From NCBI GenBank assembly GCA_934778205.1, contig CAKVOD010000004.1, forward strand, positions 82,491-146,490: a stretch of DNA of 64,000 bases. The letters are read 5' to 3'. Source of the stretch: an uncultured Clostridia bacterium (lineage in GTDB: Bacteria; Bacillota; Clostridia; Christensenellales; UBA1242). Below are positions 26,347 to 35,289 of the stretch, piece by piece (the first letter of the stretch is position 1; every line of letters begins with the position of its first letter). Position numbers and translations under genes: made by a program. The notes under the pieces are model-generated. The model was not told the origin of the DNA. It made no database searches and saw only the letters and a list, made by a program, of their open reading frames with translations.

Positions 26347-27809
26347 AATTCACCTAACCTATCTTCATTTTTTTGCGGAATGCTCTTAGGACGCGTTTTC
26401 ATATCCGAAAGATTAATGCGCTTGAAAGCGTCCTTTTTGTCCTCAGGTATGTTTGGCGCAAATGGCGCGAGATATGGCGTGCTGTATGAGTCAAAATTGC
26501 ACAAGTAACCAACCAAAAATATGCCAAAAACAACCATTCCATACAAGCCGAGCGTCCCACCCACAAGCGTGAAAATTAGGCGCAACACAGATAGTTGCGC
26601 TTGTTGGTCAGGAACAGTGTACAGTAACACTCCCGTCAGCGCGACTATCATTACGGCGGGCGGACTGACTAGCCCCGCATTGACTGCCGTTTCGCCCAAA
26701 ATCAATGCACCGACAATGCTGAGCGCAAGCCCTAAGTACCGAGGCATTCGCAAACTTGCCTCCGTCAGTCCCTCAAACAGTACGATGATGAACAGCACTT
26801 CCATTAGAGGCGTGAACGGTATGCCTTGCGACGAGTTTGCAATTGTTACCAAAAATTTTAGTGGTACAACTTTATAATGATACACTTGCAGTGCGACATA
26901 AAACCCCGGTAAGAAAATTGAAATCAACACACCAAACGCGCGCAAATATCGCAAAAACGCGACGCGTGGCGAGCGTGTGAAATAATAGTCATTACTACTT
27001 TGAATGTCCTCAATCAGCAAAAATGGAACTGTCAAACACATCGGCGTGCCGTCCACAACAACGGCAACGCGCCCTTCCAAAATTTTTGCGACTGCGACAT
27101 CGGGCTTTTCAGTTGAACCAACTTGCTTGAAAAGTGAATAGTCACGCTCCTCAAGCGCTTTCTGCACATAGTAGGCGTCAATTATTCCGTCAATGTCAAT
27201 TTTTTTAATATTCTTTTCCACTTGCTTCACTATGTCGTCACTTGCAATACTGCTAATGTATACAATTGCAATTTGTGTTTGACTGTAATTGCCTATCGGC
27301 ATTTGTTTGACAACTAGGTCTTTGTTTTTTAGGCGCTTGCGAAGTAACATTATGTTGGTTGCAATATTCTCGTTGAAGCCCTCTCGCGGACCTTTCAGCA
27401 CGGCGCTTGTAGGGGGTTCTTCAATGCTACGCGACTGAAAATTTTTCACGTCGACAATAAGCATTTTTGTGCTATTTTCAAAGTACACTGCCAAAAACCC
27501 GTTTAGCATTTTTTCAAGAATTTGCGATTCATCTTCCACTGCTTCACACTGCCCAACGATGATGGCATTTTCAATCGCATACTTTATTAATTCATCGCCA
27601 TTCGCGCCCACATTTTGTGGCGGAGCACTTTGCATCAATTGCAAAATTACCTCCTTATCCGCACGTTTTGTGTCGACTATGGTGTCAAAATAAAACACTA
27701 TAGTGCTGATTTTGCCAAAACTCATAAATTTGCGCGTTTTTAGGTCGGTTGAACTATGAAACATTTTTTTTATGTGCTTTTCAATATCATTTGTTGCGTA
27801 CTTTTCCAC
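26343..27809 (-). CDS. Germinant receptor subunit A (GerA/GerAA family)
   Basis: This 488-residue first subunit has a soluble N-terminal half (two GerAA N-domains, to about 280) containing SIEEPPTSAVLKGPREGF, the family hallmark. A membrane half with PGFYVALQVYH, ITPLME-type and GGTLGLYGM motifs follows. GerA subunits assemble into a pentameric ion channel that opens on germinant binding. The start is a GTG at 27809 with a weak GGGA site. The C-terminus carries a proline/lysine-rich tail. The operon indicates that the organism forms endospores. Confidence 0.95.
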   Translation of the reverse strand: MEKYATNDIEKHIKKMFHSSTDLKTRKFMSFGKISTIVFYFDTIVDTKRADKEVILQLMQSAPPQNVGANGDELIKYAIENAIIVGQCEAVEDESQILEKMLNGFLAVYFENSTKMLIVDVKNFQSRSIEEPPTSAVLKGPREGFNENIATNIMLLRKRLKNKDLVVKQMPIGNYSQTQIAIVYISSIASDDIVKQVEKNIKKIDIDGIIDAYYVQKALEERDYSLFKQVGSTEKPDVAVAKILEGRVAVVVDGTPMCLTVPFLLIEDIQSSNDYYFTRSPRVAFLRYLRAFGVLISIFLPGFYVALQVYHYKVVPLKFLVTIANSSQGIPFTPLMEVLFIIVLFEGLTEASLRMPRYLGLALSIVGALILGETAVNAGLVSPPAVMIVALTGVLLYTVPDQQAQLSVLRLIFTLVGGTLGLYGMVVFGIFLVGYLCNFDSYSTPYLAPFAPNIPEDKKDAFKRINLSDMKTRPKSIPQKNEDRLGEL

Positions 27810-27989
27810 TTTCCCACGTCCTTTGTTTTGATTTATATTTATTGTATGGAAAATTTACAAAACAATACATTTATGATGAAATTAAAAAAAATGACTTTTT
27901 TTCTAAAACATATAGACAAAATGTTTTTTTTATGTTACAATATATCAATCAATAAATGATTTACATTATTTTTTGAGGAGTTAACATTT

Positions 27990-28553
27990 ATGACAAATTT
28001 GAATAGAATAAAACAAACCCCTATTCTTGATGAGGTAAAATACTTTGCAATGCTTGGGTATTCAGTCGACAATGTCGATTTCAACGACGAGTCGATAACA
28101 ATGGTTCGCTCAGTCAAAAATACAAAGCACCCCCTTTCGCTTGTAAAGTTCAAAAACGGGCTACACGTTGTTTTGCTTGACATCAATAACCAACAAAGCA
28201 AAATTTCGGCAACTAGCAACAGTATCCCCGCTGAAAGTCTTATCAATTGCGAAACTTATGAGGAGTTTATAAAGGCAAACGCTTCAAAAGAAACTTTGGA
28301 ACAATACAACAATATGAAAATGCAACTTTTGAAAATTGATGAGCGCAAGTTTGACGACAGGAGCGAACTTTTGTACACTCACTTCAAGAGTGTTGGTAAT
28401 ACTTTCCGCAAGAATTTGCAACAACACCTTGAGTCCGTCCGCAATGTACTTGTTAATGCAGAACTTTGCGACGAAGACTATATGCAAGACGAAATCAAGG
28501 GCTTGAATGAGAAAAAGACACTCGTCAAAACACTTGACGAAAAAACAAAATGA
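27990..28553 (+). CDS. Hypothetical protein (187 aa)
   Basis: I do not recognise this gene. The N-terminal 75 residues look like a small mixed alpha-beta domain. The C-terminal 100 residues are highly charged and helical, probably a coiled coil (KMQLLKIDERKFDDRSELL onward). No signal peptide or membrane segment is present. ATG 27990 follows GAGGAG. It is divergent from gerA and monocistronic, ending at a strong terminator. Confidence 0.7.
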   Translation: MTNLNRIKQTPILDEVKYFAMLGYSVDNVDFNDESITMVRSVKNTKHPLSLVKFKNGLHVVLLDINNQQSKISATSNSIPAESLINCETYEEFIKANASKETLEQYNNMKMQLLKIDERKFDDRSELLYTHFKSVGNTFRKNLQQHLESVRNVLVNAELCDEDYMQDEIKGLNEKKTLVKTLDEKTK

Positions 28554-28565
28554 TTTATTATATTT

Positions 28566-28596
28566 AACTGCAAGAAATCTTTTTGCAGTTTTTTTA
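28566..28596 (+). terminator. Rho-independent terminator
   Basis: Stem AACTGCAA/TTGCAGTT (28566-28573, 28583-28590) is followed by TTTTT. Confidence 0.88.
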
Positions 28597-28611
28597 TTTA
28601 TAATTAGACTA

Positions 28612-29076
28612 TTAATATAAATTAATTATTAATTTTTTCATTTTTTTTGCATATTGAAATGCCTTATATGCCCCACTGTTTTCGGTTTCGTGAACAAAAA
28701 ATACAACTACATCACTTAAATTTATCATTTCAAGATTTCTAAAATAAATGCGTTTGCGCCAGTAGTCATATTGTAAACTAAAATGAACAAAATTTTCATA
28801 TTGTTCTTCTTTCATCCATTGCGGACGTTTAGATTCCCTCATATGTCTGGGGTCGTGCAAACACATTACTCTTTTTATGTTGACATATTTTTCTTTCAAT
28901 TTTGAAACTACTTTATAACACAAATCATCAAACATACCCAACCCACCAAATAAAAATGTTGTAATCTTTTCTTTTTCTATTAAATCTATTATCGTTTTTT
29001 CTACTTTTACTTCCAACTTTTCGTCAATATCTAATTCTCTATGTCCAAAAAATGAACAAGTTTTTCCTTTTCCCAT
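28612..29076 (-). CDS. SLOG-domain protein (DUF1273/YpsA-like)
   Basis: The protein begins MGKGKTCSFFGHRE and continues with FLFGGLGMFDDLCYKVV, a Rossmann-like SLOG fold with a nucleotide- or ligand-binding glycine loop. A late block DVVVFFVHETENSGAYKAFQYAKK completes the fold. SLOG proteins bind nucleotide-derived ligands; stand-alone DUF1273 members are of unknown role, with some linked to division or to conflict systems. The start at 29076 follows AAGGAG; an earlier in-frame ATG (29097) precedes that site. It is monocistronic. Confidence 0.75.
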   Translation of the reverse strand: MGKGKTCSFFGHRELDIDEKLEVKVEKTIIDLIEKEKITTFLFGGLGMFDDLCYKVVSKLKEKYVNIKRVMCLHDPRHMRESKRPQWMKEEQYENFVHFSLQYDYWRKRIYFRNLEMINLSDVVVFFVHETENSGAYKAFQYAKKMKKLIINLY

Positions 29077-29220
29077 CGTCCACTCCTTATGTGTCATAGT
29101 ATTTATTATATCATATTTTATGTTTAATAGTATTCATTTTGAAGTTTTTAAATATTTTTTATATTTCTACGTGTTCTATATGAAATAAAAATCATATTAT
29201 AATTAAACATAGGAGTCGCA

Positions 29221-29520
29221 ATGGAAATTAAAGAAGTTTTGAGTAGGGTTGGTTTTGTTCGCAATACAGCGAATTTATCCGCACGTGAAGTTAGTTTGCG
29301 AATGGGTATGAGTAGCCAGTACGTGGCACAAGTTGAAAGTGGAAGAATAGTTTTGACAGTCGAAAAATTATTAAAAATTCTTGAAATCTGCGAGTTTCCA
29401 ATCGAAAGGTTTTTTAGCAAAAACATTGAAGATTATAACACTGATAATGAACTTGTAGATTTGATTGGCTCACTACCAGCAAACAAAAAGAAAAATATAA
29501 TTGAGTTTATAAAAAAATAA
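29221..29520 (+). CDS. XRE-family helix-turn-helix regulator (99 aa)
   Basis: An N-terminal HTH of about 60 residues (VRNTANLSAREVSLRMGMSS then QYVAQVESGR) is followed by a short helical tail ending in KKNIIEFIKK. It is a small DNA-binding regulator like those encoded by many mobile elements, with no ligand or protease domain. ATG 29221 follows TAGGAG, and a TATAAT lies at 29198-29203. It diverges from the SLOG gene, so it may control it. Targets are unknown. Confidence 0.82.
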   Translation: MEIKEVLSRVGFVRNTANLSAREVSLRMGMSSQYVAQVESGRIVLTVEKLLKILEICEFPIERFFSKNIEDYNTDNELVDLIGSLPANKKKNIIEFIKK

Positions 29521-29550
29521 AAAAACGCAGCATAGATTGCTGCGTTTTTA
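29521..29550 (+). terminator. Bidirectional terminator
   Basis: Stem AAAAACGCAGCA/TGCTGCGTTTTT (29521-29532, 29538-29549) lies between the converging XRE gene and the exported-protein gene at 29548, and serves both strands. Confidence 0.9.
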
Positions 29551-30033
29551 GTATTCGCCTAAGATTATCGGCGAGCCGATTGTGATTGTGTTGCCGTTGC
29601 GCGCGATTTGAATATTTACCAAATTGCCATCAACACGTATCCCATTGTTAAGTTTGCGCGAATAAGCAAAACAAGAAGATATGTTCCCGACCGATTCACA
29701 ATTCAAAACAACAGCATCGACTCTCTTTAAAAAGTCGTCAATTTCTTTATCCCCGCCACAAAAGGTAAAACTTATACCTGTTATAAAATTCAGCGATTTT
29801 GCGACATCGGTTGCAACCGACCCTTTGCATTTGACAATTGCTCCACTACCGATGTCAACTTGACTGCAAAAACGTGGCAATTGTTCAGTTTTGTTCAAAA
29901 GGAAAAACGAAACATCACTATCAGCACGAACGTAAGACACAAATGTGCAATTATAGTTTGGCATAATTATAATCAAACACATTAAAAATGCCAAAACAAG
30001 TACAAAAATTTTGCTTTTACTATTGATTTTCAT
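29548..30033 (-). CDS. Exported hypothetical protein (161 aa)
   Basis: An N-terminal basic segment and hydrophobic helix (about residues 7-25) form a signal peptide or anchor. The remainder contains four or five cysteines and a GISFTFCGGDKEIDDF block. The overall pattern is loosely like small YwmB-type exported proteins of sporeformers, but I cannot assign it firmly. The start at 30033 is chosen over one 45 nt upstream because it puts the signal peptide at the N-terminus. The upstream region contains the NrdR-box-like pair at 30124-30171. Confidence 0.6.
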   Translation of the reverse strand: MKINSKSKIFVLVLAFLMCLIIIMPNYNCTFVSYVRADSDVSFFLLNKTEQLPRFCSQVDIGSGAIVKCKGSVATDVAKSLNFITGISFTFCGGDKEIDDFLKRVDAVVLNCESVGNISSCFAYSRKLNNGIRVDGNLVNIQIARNGNTITIGSPIILGEY

Positions 30034-30123
30034 ACCTAAAGTATTGCCAAAAAAAATTGAAATTATGCACCATATCAAAATGCACAGTAAATATCCTAAA
30101 AAATTTGCCTAAATAAAAAATAA

Positions 30124-30171
30124 CCACGATATATAGTACATTTTAATGTTTTTTCATACTATATATTGTAG
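30124..30171. promoter_or_regulatory. Pair of NrdR-box-like palindromes (site B), overlapping the recombinase stop codon
   Basis: CGATATATAG (30127-30136) and CTATATATTG (30159-30168) are spaced 32 bp start to start; the second fits the NrdR core CwATATaTwG exactly. Flanking bases resemble those of site A (15825-15873). Because it overlaps the 3' end of a serine recombinase gene at the prophage edge, it could instead be an attachment site. Confidence 0.5.
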
Positions 30172-31691
30172 CTTTTAGAATTGGCGGGGCGATGCGAATT
30201 ATATAAGAACTCACTTTCAATGGTAGGATGTTCGATTTCTTCTACATCTTCTAGCATTTCAATATAAGATATTTGCTTAATGTTGAGCAAATCAAAGTAG
30301 ATAATGGCTTTGTCATCAAAGATATAGATTTTTTGGATAAATGCGTCGATTATGTGTTTTTGATGTTCGTAATCAAGTGCATCGCCTTTTGATAGTAATT
30401 TTAGGGCAGATGATATATCTTCCTTTGTTGTTGTCAGTCTTGCAGTAAGCAACAACTTTGAGTGCTGTTCTTGTAATGTTGTTTTCAATTCGGATAGGTC
30501 GTTCGCCTTGCTCTCTAATTTTGCAATAAGTTCATCGTTATTTAGTTTGATTAATTTTTCGCAAATAGCATCCAGTTCCTTATCAATGTTTTTTATTCTC
30601 GTTTGAATATCTTTAAGTTGTTTTTGAATGTTGCTATCATTAAAAGCATTTAAAAGTTTCTCGGCAATTTCATTGCAGGCGTTGTCATCTTGTAGTTTGA
30701 GCGTCATTTCACTAGTAACTAACCATTCAAGATAGCCTTTTTTTTCATACTGCTTTTTACACGTCTTGTATTTGTATCTATTGCTACAAACATAGTAACT
30801 ATGTCTTTGCTTCGTCTTAGAGGTGCCACTTATTCCAACAATGCTAGCGCCACAATAACCACAAAACACTTTGCCAGTAAGCAAAAATTCTTCTTCTGCC
30901 TTTCTTTTGGCCGAGTAATGCTGGTTGATTCTCAATCGCTCTTGTACCTTTTCAAATGTTGCTTTGTCAACTAGCGCTGGGCAATAATCATCGTAGGTGA
31001 TTCCGTCTGCAGTAATTTCACCGAGATATTTACGATTTGATAGTGTGTGTTGAAAACTGTTTATTGTAAATTTGCAACCTGCATTCGTTCGATATCCTAA
31101 ATCATTTAATTTTTTCACTATTTCAGATTTGCTAATACCATTTGCATAATCGTTAAACATCATTCGTATTGCAGGCGCCTGTTCTGGGTTAATCACTAAT
31201 TTTTTATCAAGTACAGTGTATCCATATGGCGTGTGTCCGCCAATGAAGTTTCTTTTGTTCAAACTTTCTTTTATGCCTCTTTTAACTTTTTGGCTCAATT
31301 CTTTCGAATACATTTCAGCAAACATTTCAAGTAACCCCTCCATAAGTAAGCCTTCAGGGGTATCGCTTATAACTTCAGTTGCTGATATAACTTTTACGCC
31401 ATATTGTGCAAGTTTGTGTTTGTATACAACATTATCGTATTTATTTCTGGAGAATCTATCTAACTTGTACACGATTATGTACTGAAAACCACCATTCTTA
31501 GCGTCATCAATCATTTGTTGAAATGAAGGGCGGTTATCACTTGTTCCTGACATTGCTCGGTCAATGTACTTATTTATTATGCTATAGTTATTTCGTTCTG
31601 CAAAATCTTCACAGATATGTACTTGTCCTTCAATGCTTTGCTCAGTTTGATTATACGAACTATATCTAGCATATATAACAGCATTATTCAT
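30159..31691 (-). CDS. Large serine recombinase (site-specific integrase)
   Basis: The 510-residue protein has the resolvase catalytic domain (ARYSSYNQ with the nucleophilic serine near residue 11, YKLDRFSRN near 75). A recombinase domain follows (FIGGHTPYGYTVL near 150), then a zinc beta-ribbon (CGYCGA near 273 and a second Cys pair near 304), and a long coiled-coil C-terminal region typical of phage and ICE integrases of the TnpX/phiC31 type. It would integrate and excise the element without host factors. It lies 15 bp downstream of the repressor gene and is probably co-transcribed. The last codons overlap site B. Confidence 0.95.
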   Translation of the reverse strand: MNNAVIYARYSSYNQTEQSIEGQVHICEDFAERNNYSIINKYIDRAMSGTSDNRPSFQQMIDDAKNGGFQYIIVYKLDRFSRNKYDNVVYKHKLAQYGVKVISATEVISDTPEGLLMEGLLEMFAEMYSKELSQKVKRGIKESLNKRNFIGGHTPYGYTVLDKKLVINPEQAPAIRMMFNDYANGISKSEIVKKLNDLGYRTNAGCKFTINSFQHTLSNRKYLGEITADGITYDDYCPALVDKATFEKVQERLRINQHYSAKRKAEEEFLLTGKVFCGYCGASIVGISGTSKTKQRHSYYVCSNRYKYKTCKKQYEKKGYLEWLVTSEMTLKLQDDNACNEIAEKLLNAFNDSNIQKQLKDIQTRIKNIDKELDAICEKLIKLNNDELIAKLESKANDLSELKTTLQEQHSKLLLTARLTTTKEDISSALKLLSKGDALDYEHQKHIIDAFIQKIYIFDDKAIIYFDLLNIKQISYIEMLEDVEEIEHPTIESEFLYNSHRPANSKSYNI

Positions 31692-31706
31692 TTTTATTGT
31701 TCAATC

Positions 31707-32315
31707 CTATATATTTTTTAGTTTTCCACGTAGTTCAACTACTACGCCCAAAATGCGTACTGGCAAATCTCTAATTGATTCATTATCATAGAACATTGGC
31801 TTATAATGCTCATTAAAAGGTATTAACGTAATTCCGTTATTATCTTTTTTTATTTGCTTAAGTGTCGCGTCAAACCCATTTACCATAACAACGCAAACAT
31901 CGCCACTCTCAGCATCATCTTGCTTCCGAACTATAACTACATCGCCATTTTGAATTCGTGGAGACATACTGTCGCCTTTTACTTTTAACGCAAAAAACTC
32001 TCCATTTCTTACCATTTTTAAAGGAATCTCCTCATAGTCGAGTATCTCTTCTATTGCTTCAATGGGGATACCCGCCGGGATAGTTCCCAAAACTGGGACT
32101 TTATATCCTTTTTCTACTTCCTTGTCGGAAATTTCAAGAAGATAGTCGACAGATATTCCAAAATATTTTGCTAATTTTAATATTGTCTCTGGGGAAATAG
32201 TTTTTATATCAACTACTTCATAACGTCTATATGATTGCTGTGATATCCCTAAAAAATCTGCAACTTGCTGTTGTGTTAAGTTTCTAGAACGTCGTACTTC
32301 TCTTAGTCTATTCAT
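31707..32315 (-). CDS. S24/LexA-like phage repressor
   Basis: An N-terminal XRE HTH (RRSRNLTQQQVADFLGISQQ) is joined to a C-terminal S24 peptidase domain. That domain has the catalytic serine in KGDSMSPRIQNGDVV (about residue 117) and a lysine near 155 in FDATLKQIKKD. The self-cleavage site Ala/Gly pair is probably in VLGTIPAGIPIE near 76-83. It should maintain lysogeny and be inactivated by RecA during DNA damage. A promoter lies at 32338-32366 and a palindromic operator at 32440-32456. Confidence 0.93.
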   Translation of the reverse strand: MNRLREVRRSRNLTQQQVADFLGISQQSYRRYEVVDIKTISPETILKLAKYFGISVDYLLEISDKEVEKGYKVPVLGTIPAGIPIEAIEEILDYEEIPLKMVRNGEFFALKVKGDSMSPRIQNGDVVIVRKQDDAESGDVCVVMVNGFDATLKQIKKDNNGITLIPFNEHYKPMFYDNESIRDLPVRILGVVVELRGKLKNI

Positions 32316-32337
32316 AGTTATTTCTCCAATTTATATA

Positions 32338-32366
32338 ATTTTAGCACTTTTTAAGGTAAAATACAA
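32338..32366 (-). promoter_or_regulatory. Leftward promoter of repressor-recombinase unit
   Basis: On the minus strand TTGTAT (32361-32366) and TAAAAT (32338-32343) are separated by 17 bp, 23 bp upstream of the repressor start. Confidence 0.65.
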
Positions 32367-32408
32367 TAAAAAATATGTAAAAAAAGTGTGTAATTTCTAT
32401 GTAATCAC

Positions 32409-32456
32409 TTGACAATGGCGAATAAAATGATTATAATTGCTATGTAAAATACATAG
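32409..32456 (+). promoter_or_regulatory. Rightward lytic promoter with repressor operator
   Basis: TTGACA (32409-32414) and TATAAT (32432-32437) are separated by 17 bp. The palindrome CTATGTAAAATACATAG (32440-32456) covers the expected start site, and related half-sites (CTATGTAA at 32397, ATGTAA at 32374) lie in between the divergent promoters. These are likely binding sites of the adjacent S24 repressor. Confidence 0.75.
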
Positions 32457-32467
32457 TTGGAGTAAAA

Positions 32468-32695
32468 ATGTCATTAAAAAAACTTATCAAAGAGAAAGGT
32501 TTTACTCAAAAAATTATATCTTTTGAGTTGTGCAACACCTATAAGCACTATAAGTATCAACAACAAGTATCTTCTTGGTGTAATGGCACCACACTGCCAG
32601 ACGTGAAGAGTGTGTATTATCTCTCAAAGATTTTGGGCGTGACTACTGACGTAATCATAGAAAGTGTAATGGAAGTGGAAAATGAAAAATGTTGA
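32468..32695 (+). CDS. Cro-like small HTH regulator (75 aa)
   Basis: The first rightward gene of the prophage encodes a 75-residue protein. It starts MSLKKLIKEKGFTQKIISFE and has a second helix block QQVSSWCNGTTLPDVKSVYYLSKILGVT typical of an XRE/Cro HTH, without a sensor domain. Position directly after the operator and opposite the S24 repressor is that of a Cro-type antirepressor. The ATG follows TTGGAG. Confidence 0.75.
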   Translation: MSLKKLIKEKGFTQKIISFELCNTYKHYKYQQQVSSWCNGTTLPDVKSVYYLSKILGVTTDVIIESVMEVENEKC

Positions 32696-32897
32696 AGTTG
32701 GTGTAGTGTTGTATAAGAATGATAAGGGCACATATGACAAAAGAATTCCTATATGTAGAAAAGTCGATGAAGTTCAAGCGCAGAAAATTCACGATGACGA
32801 ATTAGATAAGTGGGTAACTGCTTTAATGGACTGGTTTGCAAAATTTGTCAAAGGAGGCGCGACTGATGACAATCTGGGAAGCGTACGAGATACGTAA
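32682..32897 (+). CDS. Small hypothetical prophage protein (71 aa)
   Basis: I do not recognise this protein. It starts within the 3' end of the Cro-like gene (14-bp overlap), which suggests translational coupling. Its N-terminal half is beta-like and its C-terminal half helical and aromatic (DKWVTALMDWFAKFVKGG). The last 32 bp overlap a further small gene that has its own strong ribosome binding site. Confidence 0.55.
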   Translation: MKNVEVGVVLYKNDKGTYDKRIPICRKVDEVQAQKIHDDELDKWVTALMDWFAKFVKGGATDDNLGSVRDT

Positions 32898-32976
32898 GGC
32901 GGAAGACCGTAAGGCAAAGCAACTTGCTAGACAAGAAGCAAGAAAAGCAAGGGCTAAAGCAATTTTGGGCATTTAG
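32866..32976 (+). CDS. Very small basic protein (36 aa)
   Basis: An ATG at 32866 follows a full AAAGGAGG site. The product is a 36-residue, highly basic helical peptide (MTIWEAYEIRKAEDRKAKQL, then an Arg/Ala/Lys-rich tail). It overlaps the preceding gene in another frame. Small basic proteins of filamentous phages include DNA-binding and coat proteins; here function is unknown. Confidence 0.5.
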   Translation: MTIWEAYEIRKAEDRKAKQLARQEARKARAKAILGI

Positions 32977-33028
32977 CCAAATTGGTGAATCATTGAAATA
33001 GTATACAAAAATAAATAAAAAGGAAGAA

Positions 33029-33208
33029 ATGCAAATGTTTAAACTCATTTTGACAATTTTAGCAATAATAGTGCTCTACTTATTGTTTGGAGGTATTGTC
33101 TTTAGTTTGCTTTCTTCCTTTTTTGAGTTATTGGCGCACTGTGTTCGTTGGCTAGGCAAACTGGTTGATTGGTATGGTGTAAGTTCTATTTTCGGTGGTT
33201 TGTTTTGA
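33029..33208 (+). CDS. Small single-gene membrane protein, candidate coat protein (59 aa)
   Basis: The product starts MQMFKLILTILAIIVLYLLF, a long hydrophobic helix, then has a second amphipathic stretch and a GVSSIFGGLF end. AGGAAG precedes the ATG; a second ATG two codons later is an alternative. Inovirus coat and minor tip proteins (pVII, pIX, pVI types) are small helical membrane proteins encoded just before the adsorption protein. The position here fits that, but no signal peptide cleavage site is obvious. Coat assignment is inference. Confidence 0.5.
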   Translation: MQMFKLILTILAIIVLYLLFGGIVFSLLSSFFELLAHCVRWLGKLVDWYGVSSIFGGLF

Positions 33209-33231
33209 CATTAAATTAATAGGAGGAGGAA

Positions 33232-35289
33232 ATGGAGAAGAAGAAAGTTTGGTGGATATTGGGCTCTATTCTAGCGGTAGTGCTTGTCGTGGGGCTAATA
33301 ATATCCGTGATATATAGAGATAAGATTTTCCCAGACTATGTAATTGACCCTACTACGTCTGATGACGCTAAAGTATTAGACGATATTAAAAAGGGGCTCG
33401 GCACGCTTGTTAATGGTGACTACACAATCGAGGATAGTGAAACTATGCAAGCCGATGCGGATTGTCCTACCAAAAATGACCAACTTTGGGAATATATTTG
33501 GGTCAAAGAATATGAAAATGTGGTAGTGTTCTATTACCCATACAAGACTGATAGCGGAGTCATATACCCCAATATTGTATTCAAAAAAATAGTAGGCAAT
33601 AGGCTATCTATCGACGGAATTATGAATGCGACACTTGAGTGTAAGCGCGGTGGTTTTTTGGGAGCAGGCAAATACAAATGGGACAAAGCCCAAATTAAAC
33701 TAAATTTTGGCAGTACACCAAATTATGAATACTCGCAAAGCACTACAGGTTATTCACGCAAGGATAACTGCATATCGCTGACTAGCACGAAGTTATATTA
33801 CTGGAACGGGTACAATCACGACCGTAATGCAGTTTCGCCAAGTAACAAGGAAATCAAACTGGCAAGAGAGTTCGTGTCAAAAGCATTGCTTGAGACAGTA
33901 CAAAACTATTTCTTGAAGTTTGGCAATTTGCGATTGCAAACCCTAACGGCTAACGGAAACGAGGTGTATGCGTATCTTAATTCATATTTTGCGTATCTGT
34001 TCAATTCTTGTAAGACAGGAACCAGTGGCGATAATAAGTTGGTAAATGTAAATGATTTCTTGGCTTATGATATACCTCAAAGCGAACAAGAGAATTACCC
34101 AATACCAGAAAGCAAAAAGGTCGACTATCCAAATGATTGGCAGTATTACAAGATGTATAAATGTGACAAATATGTACGAACAATCTACTTGAATTATAAA
34201 GCATATGACACCAAAGTGCCAGCAGCATCAAGCGATTATGAACGCACTGTAGATTGTGAAGTAGTACCCGCACAAGAAAAGCAATATGCTATGCTGCTTG
34301 TAAAGTTGCGAAATTACAACAATGCCGATTTGACGGACTATGATGCAACCAAGTCGCCTGTAACAATTACGTTTGCGACTAAGGACGAGACAACAAAAAC
34401 AATAGTATTTGATAACAAGACAACATTTACGGCAGGGGAAGTGGTAACACTGCCAATTAACAAAACATATTCATATGCAATTAAGTCGAACGTTTTATGC
34501 TTTGACAATATAGAGGGTTCATTTGAGGCGACAGAGATGTTAAACGAACTCACGCTAAGTTTTACTTACTTAGGAGATGCGACTCTATGCAGCATAGGGC
34601 TAAACGTCGTTGGTGACATAGACTTAAGTGCGATTGATTTGTCAGTTACGCCAGTTGTAATCAAACTTGAAAATACAGTGTACTCATACATCATTACATT
34701 TGATGATAACAAATACCTTAGTGGCACGATGTATAACGCAGTATTCAAGTTTGGGTCGTATACATACACAATTGTATCAGATAGCCTTATCTTTCCGACC
34801 ACAAGCGGTAGAATAGGATTTGATTCAGAAAATAGGACCCACTTATTTAATTGTATGCAAAATGGACAATCCATAAGCATAAAAGAATCTACAAAGATGT
34901 CCTACACCGTAAATGGGGCAACCTTTAAATTCACGAATGGCACAATATCCGTGATTGCGGAAAAAACAAAATTTGACGCATTCTTGGCGCAATATCCTGA
35001 CGCTAAAATAGAATTAATCGCATATAGCGGAAAGGAATTGGTGTTATTAAGAAAGACAATTGATGAATATGGAGTGCTTGGAAATAATGAAGCAGCATAT
35101 ATCGGTTGCTATAACAAAGATGACGGTTCATTATCAGGTGCTAAACTAGACCAATTGACTTATACGATGCAAATCAAGGTTACAGTTAACAATCAAACGT
35201 ACTTGTCAAATGTAATGGTTAAGTCACTTGATTATTGTATTGTGCTTGAGATAGTAAACTTTGACTTTGTAAAAGGAGGTGAGAAATGA
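33232..35289 (+). CDS. Large membrane-anchored extracellular protein of the prophage (685 aa)
   Basis: An N-terminal helix (KKVWWILGSILAVVLVVGLI, residues 4-23) anchors a large, mostly beta-strand extracellular part with few cysteines and many Tyr, Asn and Thr. Two successive segments (about 370-440 and 470-540) look like repeated beta-sandwich modules. It begins after AGGAGGAGG and ends at GGAGGTGAG, the ribosome binding site of the next gene, which overlaps its stop by 4 bp. I know no close family. By position it may be a virion tip, assembly or adsorption protein. Confidence 0.6.
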   Translation: MEKKKVWWILGSILAVVLVVGLIISVIYRDKIFPDYVIDPTTSDDAKVLDDIKKGLGTLVNGDYTIEDSETMQADADCPTKNDQLWEYIWVKEYENVVVFYYPYKTDSGVIYPNIVFKKIVGNRLSIDGIMNATLECKRGGFLGAGKYKWDKAQIKLNFGSTPNYEYSQSTTGYSRKDNCISLTSTKLYYWNGYNHDRNAVSPSNKEIKLAREFVSKALLETVQNYFLKFGNLRLQTLTANGNEVYAYLNSYFAYLFNSCKTGTSGDNKLVNVNDFLAYDIPQSEQENYPIPESKKVDYPNDWQYYKMYKCDKYVRTIYLNYKAYDTKVPAASSDYERTVDCEVVPAQEKQYAMLLVKLRNYNNADLTDYDATKSPVTITFATKDETTKTIVFDNKTTFTAGEVVTLPINKTYSYAIKSNVLCFDNIEGSFEATEMLNELTLSFTYLGDATLCSIGLNVVGDIDLSAIDLSVTPVVIKLENTVYSYIITFDDNKYLSGTMYNAVFKFGSYTYTIVSDSLIFPTTSGRIGFDSENRTHLFNCMQNGQSISIKESTKMSYTVNGATFKFTNGTISVIAEKTKFDAFLAQYPDAKIELIAYSGKELVLLRKTIDEYGVLGNNEAAYIGCYNKDDGSLSGAKLDQLTYTMQIKVTVNNQTYLSNVMVKSLDYCIVLEIVNFDFVKGGEK

